A stretch of 24,285 bases of DNA from Deltaproteobacteria bacterium UBA1386 (GTDB taxonomy: Bacteria > Desulfobacterota > Syntrophorhabdia > Syntrophorhabdales > Syntrophorhabdaceae), in assembly GCA_002305765.1 (NCBI GenBank), contig DBQU01000021.1:1-24285 (forward strand). The letters are read 5' to 3'. The notes below the pieces were generated by a model. The model saw only the letters and a program-made list of their open reading frames with translations, was not told where the DNA came from and made no database searches. This document shows positions 1-7,505 of this stretch, piece after piece (the stretch's first letter is position 1; each line of letters opens with the position of its first letter). The position numbers were made by a program, and so were the translations under genes.

Positions 1-23
1 TCCATTATTGACATCAGGGGTCA

Positions 24-75
24 CTCTCAAGCGATTCAAGCACTCAAGCTATTCAAACCGTCTTTCCCCTCAAGC
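24..75 (-). repeat. 9-nt GCTTGAA-type repeat array
   Basis: Read on the minus strand this is AAAGACGG followed by several degenerate copies of a 9-nt unit close to CCGCTTGAA. It starts a few bases beyond the stop codon of the minus-strand glycosyltransferase/radical SAM gene. The same family recurs in every larger gap of the window. Any inverted partner would lie outside the window to the left. Bases 1-80 hold nothing else recognisable. Confidence 0.75.
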
Positions 76-80
76 CGCCT

Positions 81-1952
81 CTACCTCCACACAGCCATCG
101 AGCACCGCGTGCAGATCTCGCGGAAGGAGCGTTCGATCACGGTCGCGTGGCGGTCGGAGAGCCAGATGTCCCGTAATGTCTCCGTCCTGAAGTCTCCGAA
201 GGTGTAATCGAAGTAGTAATCGTCGCAGCACAGGATGGCCTTGCCCAGGGCGTTGACGTGGAGCCAGCCGAAATGGCGACCGTCGATGCCGGTGAAGGTG
301 TTGCTGCAGCCTGCGACGGAGGATCTGCCGGCGCCTCTTCGGGCGATCTCATCGCGGTTGGACAGGACGCCGGCCTCGTGGAGTATGCCGGCCCGGTCGG
401 AGAGGCTCGTGACGGAACGGACGGTGGCACCGGGGAACATGCGGCGCGCGAGGTCGGCCTGCCTTAGTGCCTGGTTGGGGTCCGGCTCGTTCACCTGGAT
501 CGAAACGCCCCGGAGGCGTTGAGAGGCGTATTCGAGGTTCTTCATCGTCCGGTTGAAGGTCCGGCGCATCGTGGCGGGAGAGGCGCCGTTGCCGGCGATC
601 GTGTTCGCGATCCACCGGTCCCGTTCGAATGCGCTGATGTTGACGCAGACCTGCCCTCCGACCACATCGTCATAACGGGCGATGAGGTCCGCCTTCTGAG
701 GGGTAAGGGCGATACCGTTTGTGAGGACGAGGGTCCTGAGCCCGTGCTTGCGCAGGACCTCGAACATATCGGTGAGGTGCCTGTAAAGGAGAACCTCGTT
801 GTAGTGGGCGGTATAGATAAAATTAAAGCCGGGGCTGACAAGACCCTTTTTGTCCCTCTCCTCGCAGAGGTCCTCCACGATCCTCTCGAAGAGGGCGATG
901 GGCATGTGCCGTCGTGCCTCCAAGGGTTGCGGGTGATAGCGCACGGGGCAGTACCAGCACCGGGCGTTGCAGTAGGAGAAGGGGTCGATCTGGGCGGTGC
1001 CGATGCCTCCCCCGGCCAGCTTCGAGCGTATCCAGTCCCTGGTGACAGGGAAGGACTCCTCTTGAGCGGGGCTTTTCACGGTGCGCTCCCGGAAATTGAC
1101 GCCGGAATGCCCCTCGTACTCCTCGATGGAGCGCATGGTGCCCAGCCCGTAACGTCCGAGGTCGGCGACCTCACCGGTCCGCATGAGAAGGGTCCGCATC
1201 CGGGCCTTTGCCATCAAGGACCTTTCCCCCCAGTTGCCGTGGTCGTCCCAGTGCTTGCGGTCCGTCTTCCTTGTATAATAATGGTAGACGATGGGGTGGT
1301 GGCAGTGATAGATATCGTAGCCATGGGTGTAGGCCCTCACCGCATAGGAGATCTCCTCCCCGTCGAAATAGAGGTCGGGGTCGATGGGGACCTCCCGGTA
1401 GAGGTCGCCGATGGAGAAGACAAAGGCGGCGGAGATGGAGAAACCGGGGCTGAAAGGCTCGGGCGGTGGTTTTTGGACGACGGACGCCTTGAGCGCGATG
1501 GCGCCATCCTGGTTGAAGGAGCCCATCCTGTACGTAAGGTAGGCCAGGGGGAGGTTCCCGTCGTCATCGGGGTCGTAGGAGGGCATAAGGTTGCTGATGA
1601 TGACCCGCCTGTTCCCCCTTTCCTGGAGTTTCCTTACACCGTCGACGCAGATCCTGTCCCAATCGCGCACGAACCGCATGTGGCTGTCGATCTGGAGGAG
1701 GAAATCCTCTCCGGCATAGAGCTTCTGCGCCTCATGGCGCGCCCAGCAGGCCCCCCGCGATTCCCTGTAGTCCGTGTCGATAACCCTGCAGCGGCGGTCA
1801 TAGAACTGCTCGAAGAACTCGTGGTTGTCGTGCTGCCAGTGAATGCCGAACACGAGCCGTTCGGGGTGGGCCGCCTTGTCGGTGCAATCGCGTATCGTCC
1901 TGCCCAACTCGTTGTCCCGGTAGCTGGCGATGCTGATGAAGATGCTTTCCAT
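81..1952 (-). CDS. Glycosyltransferase (GlcNAc-transferase type) fused to radical SAM/SPASM-like domain
   Basis: A 623-aa two-domain protein. Residues about 1-260 resemble the GlcNAc-transferase family related to Skp1 hydroxyproline GlcNAc-transferase: an IFISIASYRD start, a QIDSHMRF block (D89-S-H91, the DxD-like metal/sugar-nucleotide site) and DGEE at 198-200. Residues about 320-620 form a radical SAM domain with CNARCWYC (C328, C332, C335; CX3CX2C binding the SAM cluster). A SPASM-like tail follows, with C549, C575, C576, C614 and C617 and an FGDFRTETLRDIW block typical of SPASM proteins. The ATG directly follows the TAG of the upstream PAAR-like gene (TAGATG), with no clear SD of its own, suggesting translational coupling. 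Fusing a sugar transferase to a radical SAM enzyme is unusual. Family calls are from motifs; the substrate is unknown. Confidence 0.85.
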   Translation of the reverse strand: MESIFISIASYRDNELGRTIRDCTDKAAHPERLVFGIHWQHDNHEFFEQFYDRRCRVIDTDYRESRGACWARHEAQKLYAGEDFLLQIDSHMRFVRDWDRICVDGVRKLQERGNRRVIISNLMPSYDPDDDGNLPLAYLTYRMGSFNQDGAIALKASVVQKPPPEPFSPGFSISAAFVFSIGDLYREVPIDPDLYFDGEEISYAVRAYTHGYDIYHCHHPIVYHYYTRKTDRKHWDDHGNWGERSLMAKARMRTLLMRTGEVADLGRYGLGTMRSIEEYEGHSGVNFRERTVKSPAQEESFPVTRDWIRSKLAGGGIGTAQIDPFSYCNARCWYCPVRYHPQPLEARRHMPIALFERIVEDLCEERDKKGLVSPGFNFIYTAHYNEVLLYRHLTDMFEVLRKHGLRTLVLTNGIALTPQKADLIARYDDVVGGQVCVNISAFERDRWIANTIAGNGASPATMRRTFNRTMKNLEYASQRLRGVSIQVNEPDPNQALRQADLARRMFPGATVRSVTSLSDRAGILHEAGVLSNRDEIARRGAGRSSVAGCSNTFTGIDGRHFGWLHVNALGKAILCCDDYYFDYTFGDFRTETLRDIWLSDRHATVIERSFREICTRCSMAVWR

Positions 1953-2357
1953 CTACCCCAGGACAAGCACCGCGACCTGGCTCGGGGCGAGACTGACGCC
2001 GGGCCCGTTCATGGACAGGCCATTATGCCCCGTAATGCTTGTCATCCTCTGCGCCGGTGTCCCTCCTTTCAGGACGGTGAAACTCCCGAGGATGAACTCC
2101 GTCGGTCCCATGACGAGCCCCGAAGCGACTCCGAGGTTCACACCGGCATTGTCCCCGTTGCTTATCGTCCCCATCGACATCTGGTTGAGCGCGGGCATGC
2201 CGTCACATAGCACGGTGAGCGCGGCTGTTGCCGGGTTTGTCGTTGCTCCCGTTGAGATATTGGGATAGGGGATGGGTATCGGCCCCACCGGTGTCGGCGT
2301 GAGACATACGTCGGGAAAGCCCAGGTTCATCCCGCCCCCCATGGTATTCTGAAACAT
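1953..2357 (-). CDS. PAAR-like (DUF4150-type) protein
   Basis: A 134-aa protein rich in Gly, Pro, Thr and Asn. It has the pattern of DUF4150 PAAR-like proteins: an N-terminal MFQNTMGGGMNLGFPDVCLT, a TPVGPIPIPYPN block, a central TVLCDGMPALNQMS, and a C-terminal SMNGPGVSLAPSQ. Such proteins are thought to sharpen the spike of type VI or related contractile systems and to carry or sit beside effectors. The start at 2357 is chosen over an in-frame ATG at 2453 because AAAGGAGGGACT lies directly upstream of it and the family similarity begins there. No other T6SS gene is in the window. It sits directly upstream of, and is probably co-translated with, the glycosyltransferase/radical SAM gene, so the two may be effector and modifier or spike and cargo (inference). 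Confidence 0.75.
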   Translation of the reverse strand: MFQNTMGGGMNLGFPDVCLTPTPVGPIPIPYPNISTGATTNPATAALTVLCDGMPALNQMSMGTISNGDNAGVNLGVASGLVMGPTEFILGSFTVLKGGTPAQRMTSITGHNGLSMNGPGVSLAPSQVAVLVLG

Positions 2358-2504
2358 AGTCCCTCCTTTCAGGCCAGATGTGCCGACGGAACAGTCAACA
2401 ACAGACCCGGACCGGGTAGGAACTATCTCAATAAGATAAGGGACATAGCGCACATTTTCGTTTAGATGATATGGGGATGTGGTGATAAAGTCAAGGGAAA
2501 ACAG

Positions 2505-2702
2505 GTAAAGACAGGTAAAGACCGTAAAGACCGCTTGAGTGGCTTGAATCGCTTGAGTGGCTTGAAAGTAGAAGAATCAGGCTTGCCGGTACACCCAGGC
2601 TGGAGTGTGGACGCAAGGCCTTTCGGTCCGCTCCGTCCTCTAACTCTCAAGCCATTCAAGCGATTCAAGCCACTCAAGCGGTCGCAGCCCCCGGCTGCGA
2701 CC
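2505..2702. repeat. Inverted pair of 9-nt arrays ending in a GC palindrome
   Basis: The element starts with three copies of a GTAAAGAC-type unit (2505-2531). The left arm at 2529-2568 contains four 9-nt units (CCGCTTGAG, TGGCTTGAA and variants). The right arm at 2644-2683 is its reverse complement over 40 nt with two mismatches. A perfect 10-bp stem with a 3-nt loop follows (GGTCGCAGCC at 2680-2689, GGCTGCGACC at 2693-2702). The 75-nt spacer contains nothing I recognise. It fills most of the 430-bp gap between the divergent transcription units. Confidence 0.85.
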
Positions 2703-2710
2703 TTTACGTC

Positions 2711-2726
2711 TGGCACCTTTTTTGCT
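2711..2726 (+). promoter_or_regulatory. Sigma-54 promoter of the histidine kinase/response regulator operon
   Basis: TGGCAC-CTTTT-TTGCT matches the sigma-54 consensus TGGCAC-N5-TTGCW at every fixed position, with GG (2712-2713) exactly 10 nt from GC (2724-2725). The predicted transcript start is about 2737. This implies that the operon encoding a sigma-54 activator is itself sigma-54 dependent, hence likely self-activated. Confidence 0.8.
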
Positions 2727-2787
2727 ATCCTATCTCGTCATGGCCGAGATGAATTCACGGAAGAGCTCCTCCACCCTGAGGTCGATC

Positions 2788-4236
2788 ATGCGCCTTCTGT
2801 GCGGGGGGTCCTTCCTGATCAGCCGGGACCTCAGGATCGAATGGGTGGGGTCCGTGAGCCGCCGGTGGTCGGGAGGGAAGGATGCCGTAACGCTTGAAGG
2901 CAAGCACTGCTATTCCGTCATCATGGGGAGGCGCAAGCCCTGCGAGAGCTGTCCCGTCGCGAGGTGTTACGAAAGCGGCAGGATGGAGGAGATGGAGATA
3001 AAGATCGGCAAGGGGGCCGACGCCGAACACTTTGTCCTCACCGCGTCCCCCTTGAGCAGCGAGGACGGCGGTCTCATGGGGGTTGTCGAGATCATACGGG
3101 ACGTCACGGCCTTCCGGAGGACCGAGGAGGACCTTCGCCAGCTCGGGGAGTTCAATTATGAGATCGTGGAGAACGCCCCGGTGGCGATCTTTACCATTAA
3201 TAAGAAGGGGGAGTTTTCAAGCGTCAACCCGGCGCTCGTCACCCTGTCGGGGTTCGACAGCATGGCGAAGGCGAAAGAGAAGCTCCTCGGGTTCAATTGG
3301 ATAAAGAACCCCTACACGAAGAAATGCGGCATGGCGAACCACATCAGGGAAGGCCTCAGGGGAAAGTCCTTTCAGCTCTGGGATTTCCCCTTCATCAATT
3401 ACTGGGGGGTGCCGCAGTACATCTACTTCAAGGGAGTTCCCATCAAGGACAAGGACGGCCGGGTGGAGGGGCTCCTGTGCATCATCGAGGAGACGACGGA
3501 GCGCGTCAGGGCCAGCGAACAGCTCATGCAGGAAGCCAAGATGTCCATGATAGGGCGTCTCACGACGGGCATTGCCCATGAGCTCAACAACCCGCTGGCA
3601 ACCATAACGGCCAACGCCGAGCTTGCCCTGGAATCCCTGGAGAACCTCGAGGGCGGCACCTTCACCAGGAAGGACATGGAGGAGTTCAAGGAGAGTCTGA
3701 GGGTGATAGAGGAGCAGGCCTTCAGGTGCACCAAGACCATCAAGAGCCTCCTCGACGTGACGAGGAAAAAGGACCTGGGGAAGACGAGCATCGATCTCAC
3801 CGGGCTCCTCGACGAGATCCTCGATCACATCAATTTCCAGAGGCTGCCGGTGAGGTTCATCGAGGATGTTCCCTCTCCCCTGCCGGCGGTGAAGGGGGAT
3901 TTCGACGCCATGCGGCAGGTCTTTCTCAACGTCATCGTCAATGCCGTCGACGCCGTCGAGGGGCAGAAGGACGCCGCCATATGGATAAAGGTCCGGCGGA
4001 TGCCCGGAAACACCCTCGAGGTTGCCATAGAGGACAACGGCCCGGGCATCCCCGAGAAGATTCGCGAACTTATCTTCGAGCCCTTTTTCACGACGAAGGG
4101 GATAAAGAAGGGGACGGGACTGGGGCTCACGCTATGTTATGATTTCCTGCAGAGGATGGGGGGCGGCATCGAGGTGGGGCAGCGCCTCGAGGGGGGGAGC
4201 GTCTTCAGGATATCCCTTCCCCTCTACGCCAGATAA
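2788..4236 (+). CDS. PAS-domain sensor histidine kinase (NtrB-like)
   Basis: A 482-aa soluble kinase. Residues about 8-108 form a first PAS-like domain with a Cys cluster (KPCESCPVARC) often seen in anaerobe PAS kinases, and about 122-240 a second PAS domain. A HisKA H-box follows, GIAHELNNP, with phosphoacceptor His264, then an HATPase domain with N box NVIVNAVDA, G1 DNGPGIP, F box FEPFFTTK and G2 GTGLGL. No membrane segment is seen, so it should sense a cytoplasmic or redox signal. The frame stays open upstream to a TTG at 2722, but that codon lies inside the sigma-54 -12 element, and ATG 2740 would leave almost no leader. ATG 2788 has TGAGGT seven nt upstream and is preferred; ATG 2749 is possible. 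The partner regulator follows 23 nt downstream. Confidence 0.88.
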   Translation: MRLLCGGSFLISRDLRIEWVGSVSRRWSGGKDAVTLEGKHCYSVIMGRRKPCESCPVARCYESGRMEEMEIKIGKGADAEHFVLTASPLSSEDGGLMGVVEIIRDVTAFRRTEEDLRQLGEFNYEIVENAPVAIFTINKKGEFSSVNPALVTLSGFDSMAKAKEKLLGFNWIKNPYTKKCGMANHIREGLRGKSFQLWDFPFINYWGVPQYIYFKGVPIKDKDGRVEGLLCIIEETTERVRASEQLMQEAKMSMIGRLTTGIAHELNNPLATITANAELALESLENLEGGTFTRKDMEEFKESLRVIEEQAFRCTKTIKSLLDVTRKKDLGKTSIDLTGLLDEILDHINFQRLPVRFIEDVPSPLPAVKGDFDAMRQVFLNVIVNAVDAVEGQKDAAIWIKVRRMPGNTLEVAIEDNGPGIPEKIRELIFEPFFTTKGIKKGTGLGLTLCYDFLQRMGGGIEVGQRLEGGSVFRISLPLYAR

Positions 4237-4259
4237 ACCACCGCCGAGGAGGCTGAATT

Positions 4260-5609
4260 GTGATCAGGATATTGATTGTCGACGACGAGGAACAGCTTGT
4301 TGAGGCCTTCAAAAAGAAGCTCTCCCGCGAGGGCTTTTCGGTGTCCGTCGCGTCCACGGCGCGCGACGCCCTGTCGCTGATGAAGAAGCAGACCTTCGAC
4401 GTCTGCGTCCTCGACATCAGGCTGCCCGACATGGACGGCGTGGAACTCCTCGAATCGATCAAGAAGAACGAACCCAACCTCGAGATCATCATGCTCACCG
4501 GCCATGCCTCCGTCGATACTGCCATCCAGTCGATGAAGCTCGGCGCCTACGACTACCTCAGCAAGCCCTGCAAGCTGACGGAGCTCTCCAACGTGATCCA
4601 GAAGGCCTACGAGAAGAAAGCCCTCCGGGAGCGGAACATCGTCCTCCAGGAGCAGCTCCAGAGGGTGGAGGCGCATGACTCCTTCATAGGCGGCTCGGAG
4701 CCCATGAACGAGGTCAAGCGCCTCATCCGCCTTGTCGCTCCCTCCGAGGTCCCCGTCCTCGTGCTCGGGGAGACGGGTACGGGAAAGGAACTGGTGGCGC
4801 GGGCCATCCACAACCTGAGCCCCCGCCACCCGAGTCAGTTCGTGGCCGTAAATTCAAGCACGCTCCAGGAGAGCATCCTGGAAAGCGAGCTCTTCGGATA
4901 CAAGAAGGGCGCCTTCACGGGGGCACAGGCGGACAAGATGGGTCTTCTCGAGCTCGCCGACAAGGGCACTTTCTTCATCGACGAGATAGGCGACATGGGC
5001 ATGGCCATCCAGGCCAAGTTCCTGAGGACCCTCGAGACGGGCATCTTCCGGCGCCTCGGGGACACGAGGGAGTCAAAGGTGGACGTGAGGTTCATATTCG
5101 CCACCAACAAGTCCCTAGAGGCGGAGGTGAAAGAAAAAAGGTTCCGCAAGGACCTCTTCTTTCGGCTCAACACCTTCATCATCACCCTGCCGCCCTTAAG
5201 GGAGCGCAAGGATGACATGCCGCTCCTCGCCGACTACTTCCTCGGCAAGTTCGCCCGCGGCGCGGTGAAGAAGGCTCTCTCCCGCGAGGCCATGGAGCTC
5301 CTCAAGGACTACCGCTGGCCCGGCAACGTCCGCGAACTGGCGAACGTCATGGAGCGGGCCGTGCTTCTCTGTGCCTCCCGGGAGACGATCCTTCCCGAAG
5401 ACCTCCCCCAGAGCATGATGGAGGGCCGTTTCGCAGACCGCGAAGCGGACCGGCGGGAGCTCACCTCCGCCGATGAGCTGAGCCTCCACCACATCGAACA
5501 GGAACACATCGAACGCGTCCTGACCCTCGCCAAGGGCAACAAGAGCAAAGCCGCCCGCCTCCTGGGGATAAGCAGGAGAAAACTGTACTTGAAGACACAG
5601 GAGAAATAA
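4260..5609 (+). CDS. NtrC-family sigma-54-dependent response regulator
   Basis: A 449-aa protein starting at GTG with GAGGAGG upstream. The receiver domain at 1-120 has acidic residues VDDE, phosphoacceptor D52 (LDIRLPDMDG) and K102. The AAA+ domain at 140-370 has Walker A GETGTGKE (170-177), the sigma-54 contact loop GAFTGA (217-222), Walker B FIDE (239-242), and WPGNVREL. A Fis-type helix-turn-helix lies at 424-446 (GNKSKAARLLGISRRKLY). The GAFTGA loop means it remodels sigma-54 holoenzyme. It should be phosphorylated by the kinase upstream in the same operon. Four sigma-54 promoters in the window are its most economical targets (inference). The tail ends right after the recognition helix, a little shorter than many relatives. 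Confidence 0.93.
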   Translation: MIRILIVDDEEQLVEAFKKKLSREGFSVSVASTARDALSLMKKQTFDVCVLDIRLPDMDGVELLESIKKNEPNLEIIMLTGHASVDTAIQSMKLGAYDYLSKPCKLTELSNVIQKAYEKKALRERNIVLQEQLQRVEAHDSFIGGSEPMNEVKRLIRLVAPSEVPVLVLGETGTGKELVARAIHNLSPRHPSQFVAVNSSTLQESILESELFGYKKGAFTGAQADKMGLLELADKGTFFIDEIGDMGMAIQAKFLRTLETGIFRRLGDTRESKVDVRFIFATNKSLEAEVKEKRFRKDLFFRLNTFIITLPPLRERKDDMPLLADYFLGKFARGAVKKALSREAMELLKDYRWPGNVRELANVMERAVLLCASRETILPEDLPQSMMEGRFADREADRRELTSADELSLHHIEQEHIERVLTLAKGNKSKAARLLGISRRKLYLKTQEK

Positions 5610-5771
5610 AGACCGCTTGAACCGCTTGAGTCGCTTGAACGTTGAAAGACGGAGCTGGCGCTGAAGGGTCCTGACTTTTCAGTCACGTCCCGAGGTAGCG
5701 GTAAGGTTCCTGTTTCTAACGTTCAAGCGGTTCAAGCGGTTCAAGCCGGCTGCGGCCCCCGGGCCGCAGCC
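5607..5771. repeat. Inverted pair of 9-nt arrays ending in a GC palindrome
   Basis: The left array begins TAAAGACCGCTTGAACC at the stop codon of the regulator. Its arm 5615-5643 is the reverse complement of 5718-5746 over 29 nt with two mismatches. A perfect stem follows, GGCTGCGGCCC (5748-5758), CC loop, GGGCCGCAGCC (5761-5771). The architecture is the same as at 2505-2702 but the spacer sequence differs. The GC stem lacks a T tract, so it is a repeat part first and a terminator only possibly. Confidence 0.85.
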
Positions 5772-5784
5772 ATGTGGTTAAAAG

Positions 5785-5815
5785 ATGCACACCCATGTAT
5801 CAATTATGCACACCC
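5785..5815 (+). promoter_or_regulatory. Candidate activator-binding site (two ATGCACACCC copies)
   Basis: ATGCACACCC occurs at 5785-5794 and again at 5806-5815, start to start 21 bp, about two helical turns. It lies about 60-90 bp upstream of the sigma-54 promoter at 5874, where enhancer-type sites are usually found. The TGCACA core also occurs as an inverted repeat upstream of the 9184 promoter. Confidence 0.5.
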
Positions 5816-5873
5816 GGCTGAACGGAGTTGAGCGGGAGTCACTGATTTCGGGGTCTTACGGGGGTTTAAGGGG

Positions 5874-5889
5874 TGGCATCGAAATTGCT
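5874..5889 (+). promoter_or_regulatory. Sigma-54 promoter of the TRAP transporter operon
   Basis: TGGCAT-CGAAA-TTGCT, with GG (5875-5876) and GC (5887-5888) separated by exactly 10 nt. The predicted start of transcription is near 5900, giving a roughly 31-nt leader to the signal-peptide ATG at 5931. Confidence 0.8.
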
Positions 5890-5930
5890 TTTCAAAAATG
5901 TCAGCAAATCCAAAATCAAGGGGGTTTCTT

Positions 5931-6947
5931 ATGAAACGGTGTGTGAGTATTGTATCCGTTGTCCTGTTCCTTGCAGTGACCTTCTGCCTCACTTCGGTGC
6001 CGGCGAGCGCCCAGGTGAAACTTCGTTTCGCCACCTTCTTCCCTGTGAGCCATCCCAACGCGGCAATCACGGCGGAGTGGTGCAAGGAGGTCGAGAAGAG
6101 GACGAACGGAAAGGTGAAGGTCCAGCATTTCCCGGGTGCCACCCTGACGTCGCCCCAGTCCCAGTATGACAGCATCCTGACCGGTGTCGTGGACATCGCG
6201 AACTGTGTCCTCGGGTACACGATGGGGAAATTCCCCCTCTCCGAGATCCTCGACTACCCGCTGGGTTATCCGAGCGGCGCCGTCGCGACGAGGCTTGGCA
6301 ACGAGTTCTATAAACAGTTCAAGCCCAAAGAATTCGACGACGTGAAGGTCATGTACTTCCACGCCCAGGGCCCGGGAATACTCCACACGAGAAAACCCGT
6401 GAAGAACCTCGATGATCTGAAGGGCATGAAGATCAGGACCTTCGGCTCCAACGCGAAGATGATGTCCATGCTCGGCGGCTCGCCGGTTGCCATGCCGATG
6501 GGCGATGCCTATGACGCCCTCTCCAAGGGCGTTGCCGACGGCCTCCTGTGCGGTTACGAGGCCCTGAAGGGATGGAAGCTCGGCGAGGTCATCAAGTCCA
6601 CGACGGAGAACTACGGCACCGCCTACACCGCCACCTTCGTCATCGCCATGAACAAGGCGAAATGGAACAGCATTCCTCCCGACGCCCAGAAGGTGATCGA
6701 GGAGATCAACAAGGAGTTCATCGAGAAACAGGGCAAGCTCTGGGACAAGATGGACCAGGACGGGAAGGAATTCTCCGTGAAAAGGGGAAACCAGGTGATC
6801 AAGCTTTCCGCCGAAGAGAACCAGAAATGGATCACGAAGATCGAGCCTCTCTTCGCCGAATACGTCAAGAAGATGAAAGAGAAGAACCTTCCGGGCGACA
6901 AGGCGCTCAAGTTCGTTCGCGAGTACATCAAGAAGAACACGAAATAG
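5931..6947 (+). CDS. dctP: TRAP transporter solute-binding protein, DctP family
   Basis: A 338-aa periplasmic substrate-binding protein. Residues 1-27 are a clear Sec signal peptide (MKR, a hydrophobic stretch, then SVPASA cleaved before Q28). The mature start, QVKLRFATFFPVSHPN, is typical of DctP. The family blocks LKGMKIRT (with the carboxylate-binding Arg) and GDAYDALSKGVADG are present. The frame is open from an ATG at 5898, but this would hide the signal peptide and coincides with the predicted transcript start; ATG 5931 has GGGGG just upstream. The family binds organic carboxylates; the downstream acyl-CoA ligase suggests a carboxylic acid that is then activated to its CoA ester. The exact ligand cannot be read from the sequence. 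Confidence 0.93.
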   Translation: MKRCVSIVSVVLFLAVTFCLTSVPASAQVKLRFATFFPVSHPNAAITAEWCKEVEKRTNGKVKVQHFPGATLTSPQSQYDSILTGVVDIANCVLGYTMGKFPLSEILDYPLGYPSGAVATRLGNEFYKQFKPKEFDDVKVMYFHAQGPGILHTRKPVKNLDDLKGMKIRTFGSNAKMMSMLGGSPVAMPMGDAYDALSKGVADGLLCGYEALKGWKLGEVIKSTTENYGTAYTATFVIAMNKAKWNSIPPDAQKVIEEINKEFIEKQGKLWDKMDQDGKEFSVKRGNQVIKLSAEENQKWITKIEPLFAEYVKKMKEKNLPGDKALKFVREYIKKNTK

Positions 6948-6961
6948 CCCCCATAAGGCCA

Positions 6962-6994
6962 GGCTGCCGGGAAGAGTGAACGGGCCCGGCAGCC
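6962..6994 (+). other. Intercistronic hairpin between dctP and dctQ
   Basis: GGCTGCCGGG (6962-6971) and CCCGGCAGCC (6985-6994) form a perfect 10-bp stem with a 13-nt loop in the gap between the binding-protein and membrane-subunit genes. No T tract follows. Such stems often protect the upstream mRNA or attenuate read-through, giving more binding protein than membrane subunit; that role is inferred. Confidence 0.6.
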
Positions 6995-7016
6995 GGCTCC
7001 CTAAGGAGGATGATCG

Positions 7017-7505
7017 ATGAACAGCGTGGTCGGAGCCGTCAGGAGGTTCAGCGGCTGGATGAACGGGTTGAGCGGCATCGTTCTGTTCCTGATGATGATG
7101 CTCACAGTGGTGGACGTTGCCCTTCGGATCTTCTGGAAACCCATCACGGGGACCTATGAGCTCGTTGCAATGGCAGGGGCGGTCGTCGTGGCTTTTGCCA
7201 TACCGCAGACCTCCTGGGACAACGCCCACATATTCGTGGACTTTCTGCTCGAGAAACGTTCCCGGGGGGTAAAAACGGCCTTCGGCTGCTTCACGAAGGT
7301 CCTCGGGGTGACACTCTTCGTGATGCTGGGCTGGTATCTCCTCTCGAAGGCGAACCATCTTTTCCGAAGCGGGGATGTATCCCTTACCCTGGGAATACCT
7401 TACTATCCCGTAGCCTATGGACTGGCGTTCTGTGCCTTCATGGAGGCCCTCGTCCTTGTCCTGCATATCGTCATGCTGTTCAGGAATGGTGAGAACAATG
7501 GATGA
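7017..7505 (+). CDS. dctQ: TRAP transporter small membrane subunit, DctQ family
   Basis: A 162-aa protein with four predicted membrane segments at about 15-37, 47-65, 88-110 and 126-150. It has the family pattern: a VDVALRIFWKPITGTYELV block after the first segment, and PQTSWDNAHIFVDFL before the third. A strong SD, AAGGAGG, lies ahead of ATG 7017. It pairs with DctM, whose start overlaps its last 8 nt, to form the Na+ or H+ coupled membrane part of the transporter. Confidence 0.9.
   Translation: MNSVVGAVRRFSGWMNGLSGIVLFLMMMLTVVDVALRIFWKPITGTYELVAMAGAVVVAFAIPQTSWDNAHIFVDFLLEKRSRGVKTAFGCFTKVLGVTLFVMLGWYLLSKANHLFRSGDVSLTLGIPYYPVAYGLAFCAFMEALVLVLHIVMLFRNGENNG

Noticed and set aside
519..2210. 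Long open frame (563 codons) on the plus strand opposite the glycosyltransferase/radical SAM gene
   Set aside because: Low-complexity Val/Gly/Asp-rich translation with no motif, fully antisense to a gene with clear motifs; an effect of high GC.
2059..2373. A 15-nt exact repeat (CCTGAAAGGAGGGAC on the minus strand) at 2059 and 2359, exactly 300 bp apart, once as ribosome site and once inside the PAAR-like gene
   Set aside because: The internal copy has no start codon at proper distance and reads in frame as ordinary LKGGT codons; most likely chance.
2505..2568. CRISPR-like look of the regularly spaced GCTTGAA units
   Set aside because: The unit is only 9 nt with no unique spacers and no cas genes are present.
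5898..5931. Upstream ATG for dctP
   Set aside because: It would bury the signal peptide behind 11 extra residues and lies at the predicted transcript start.
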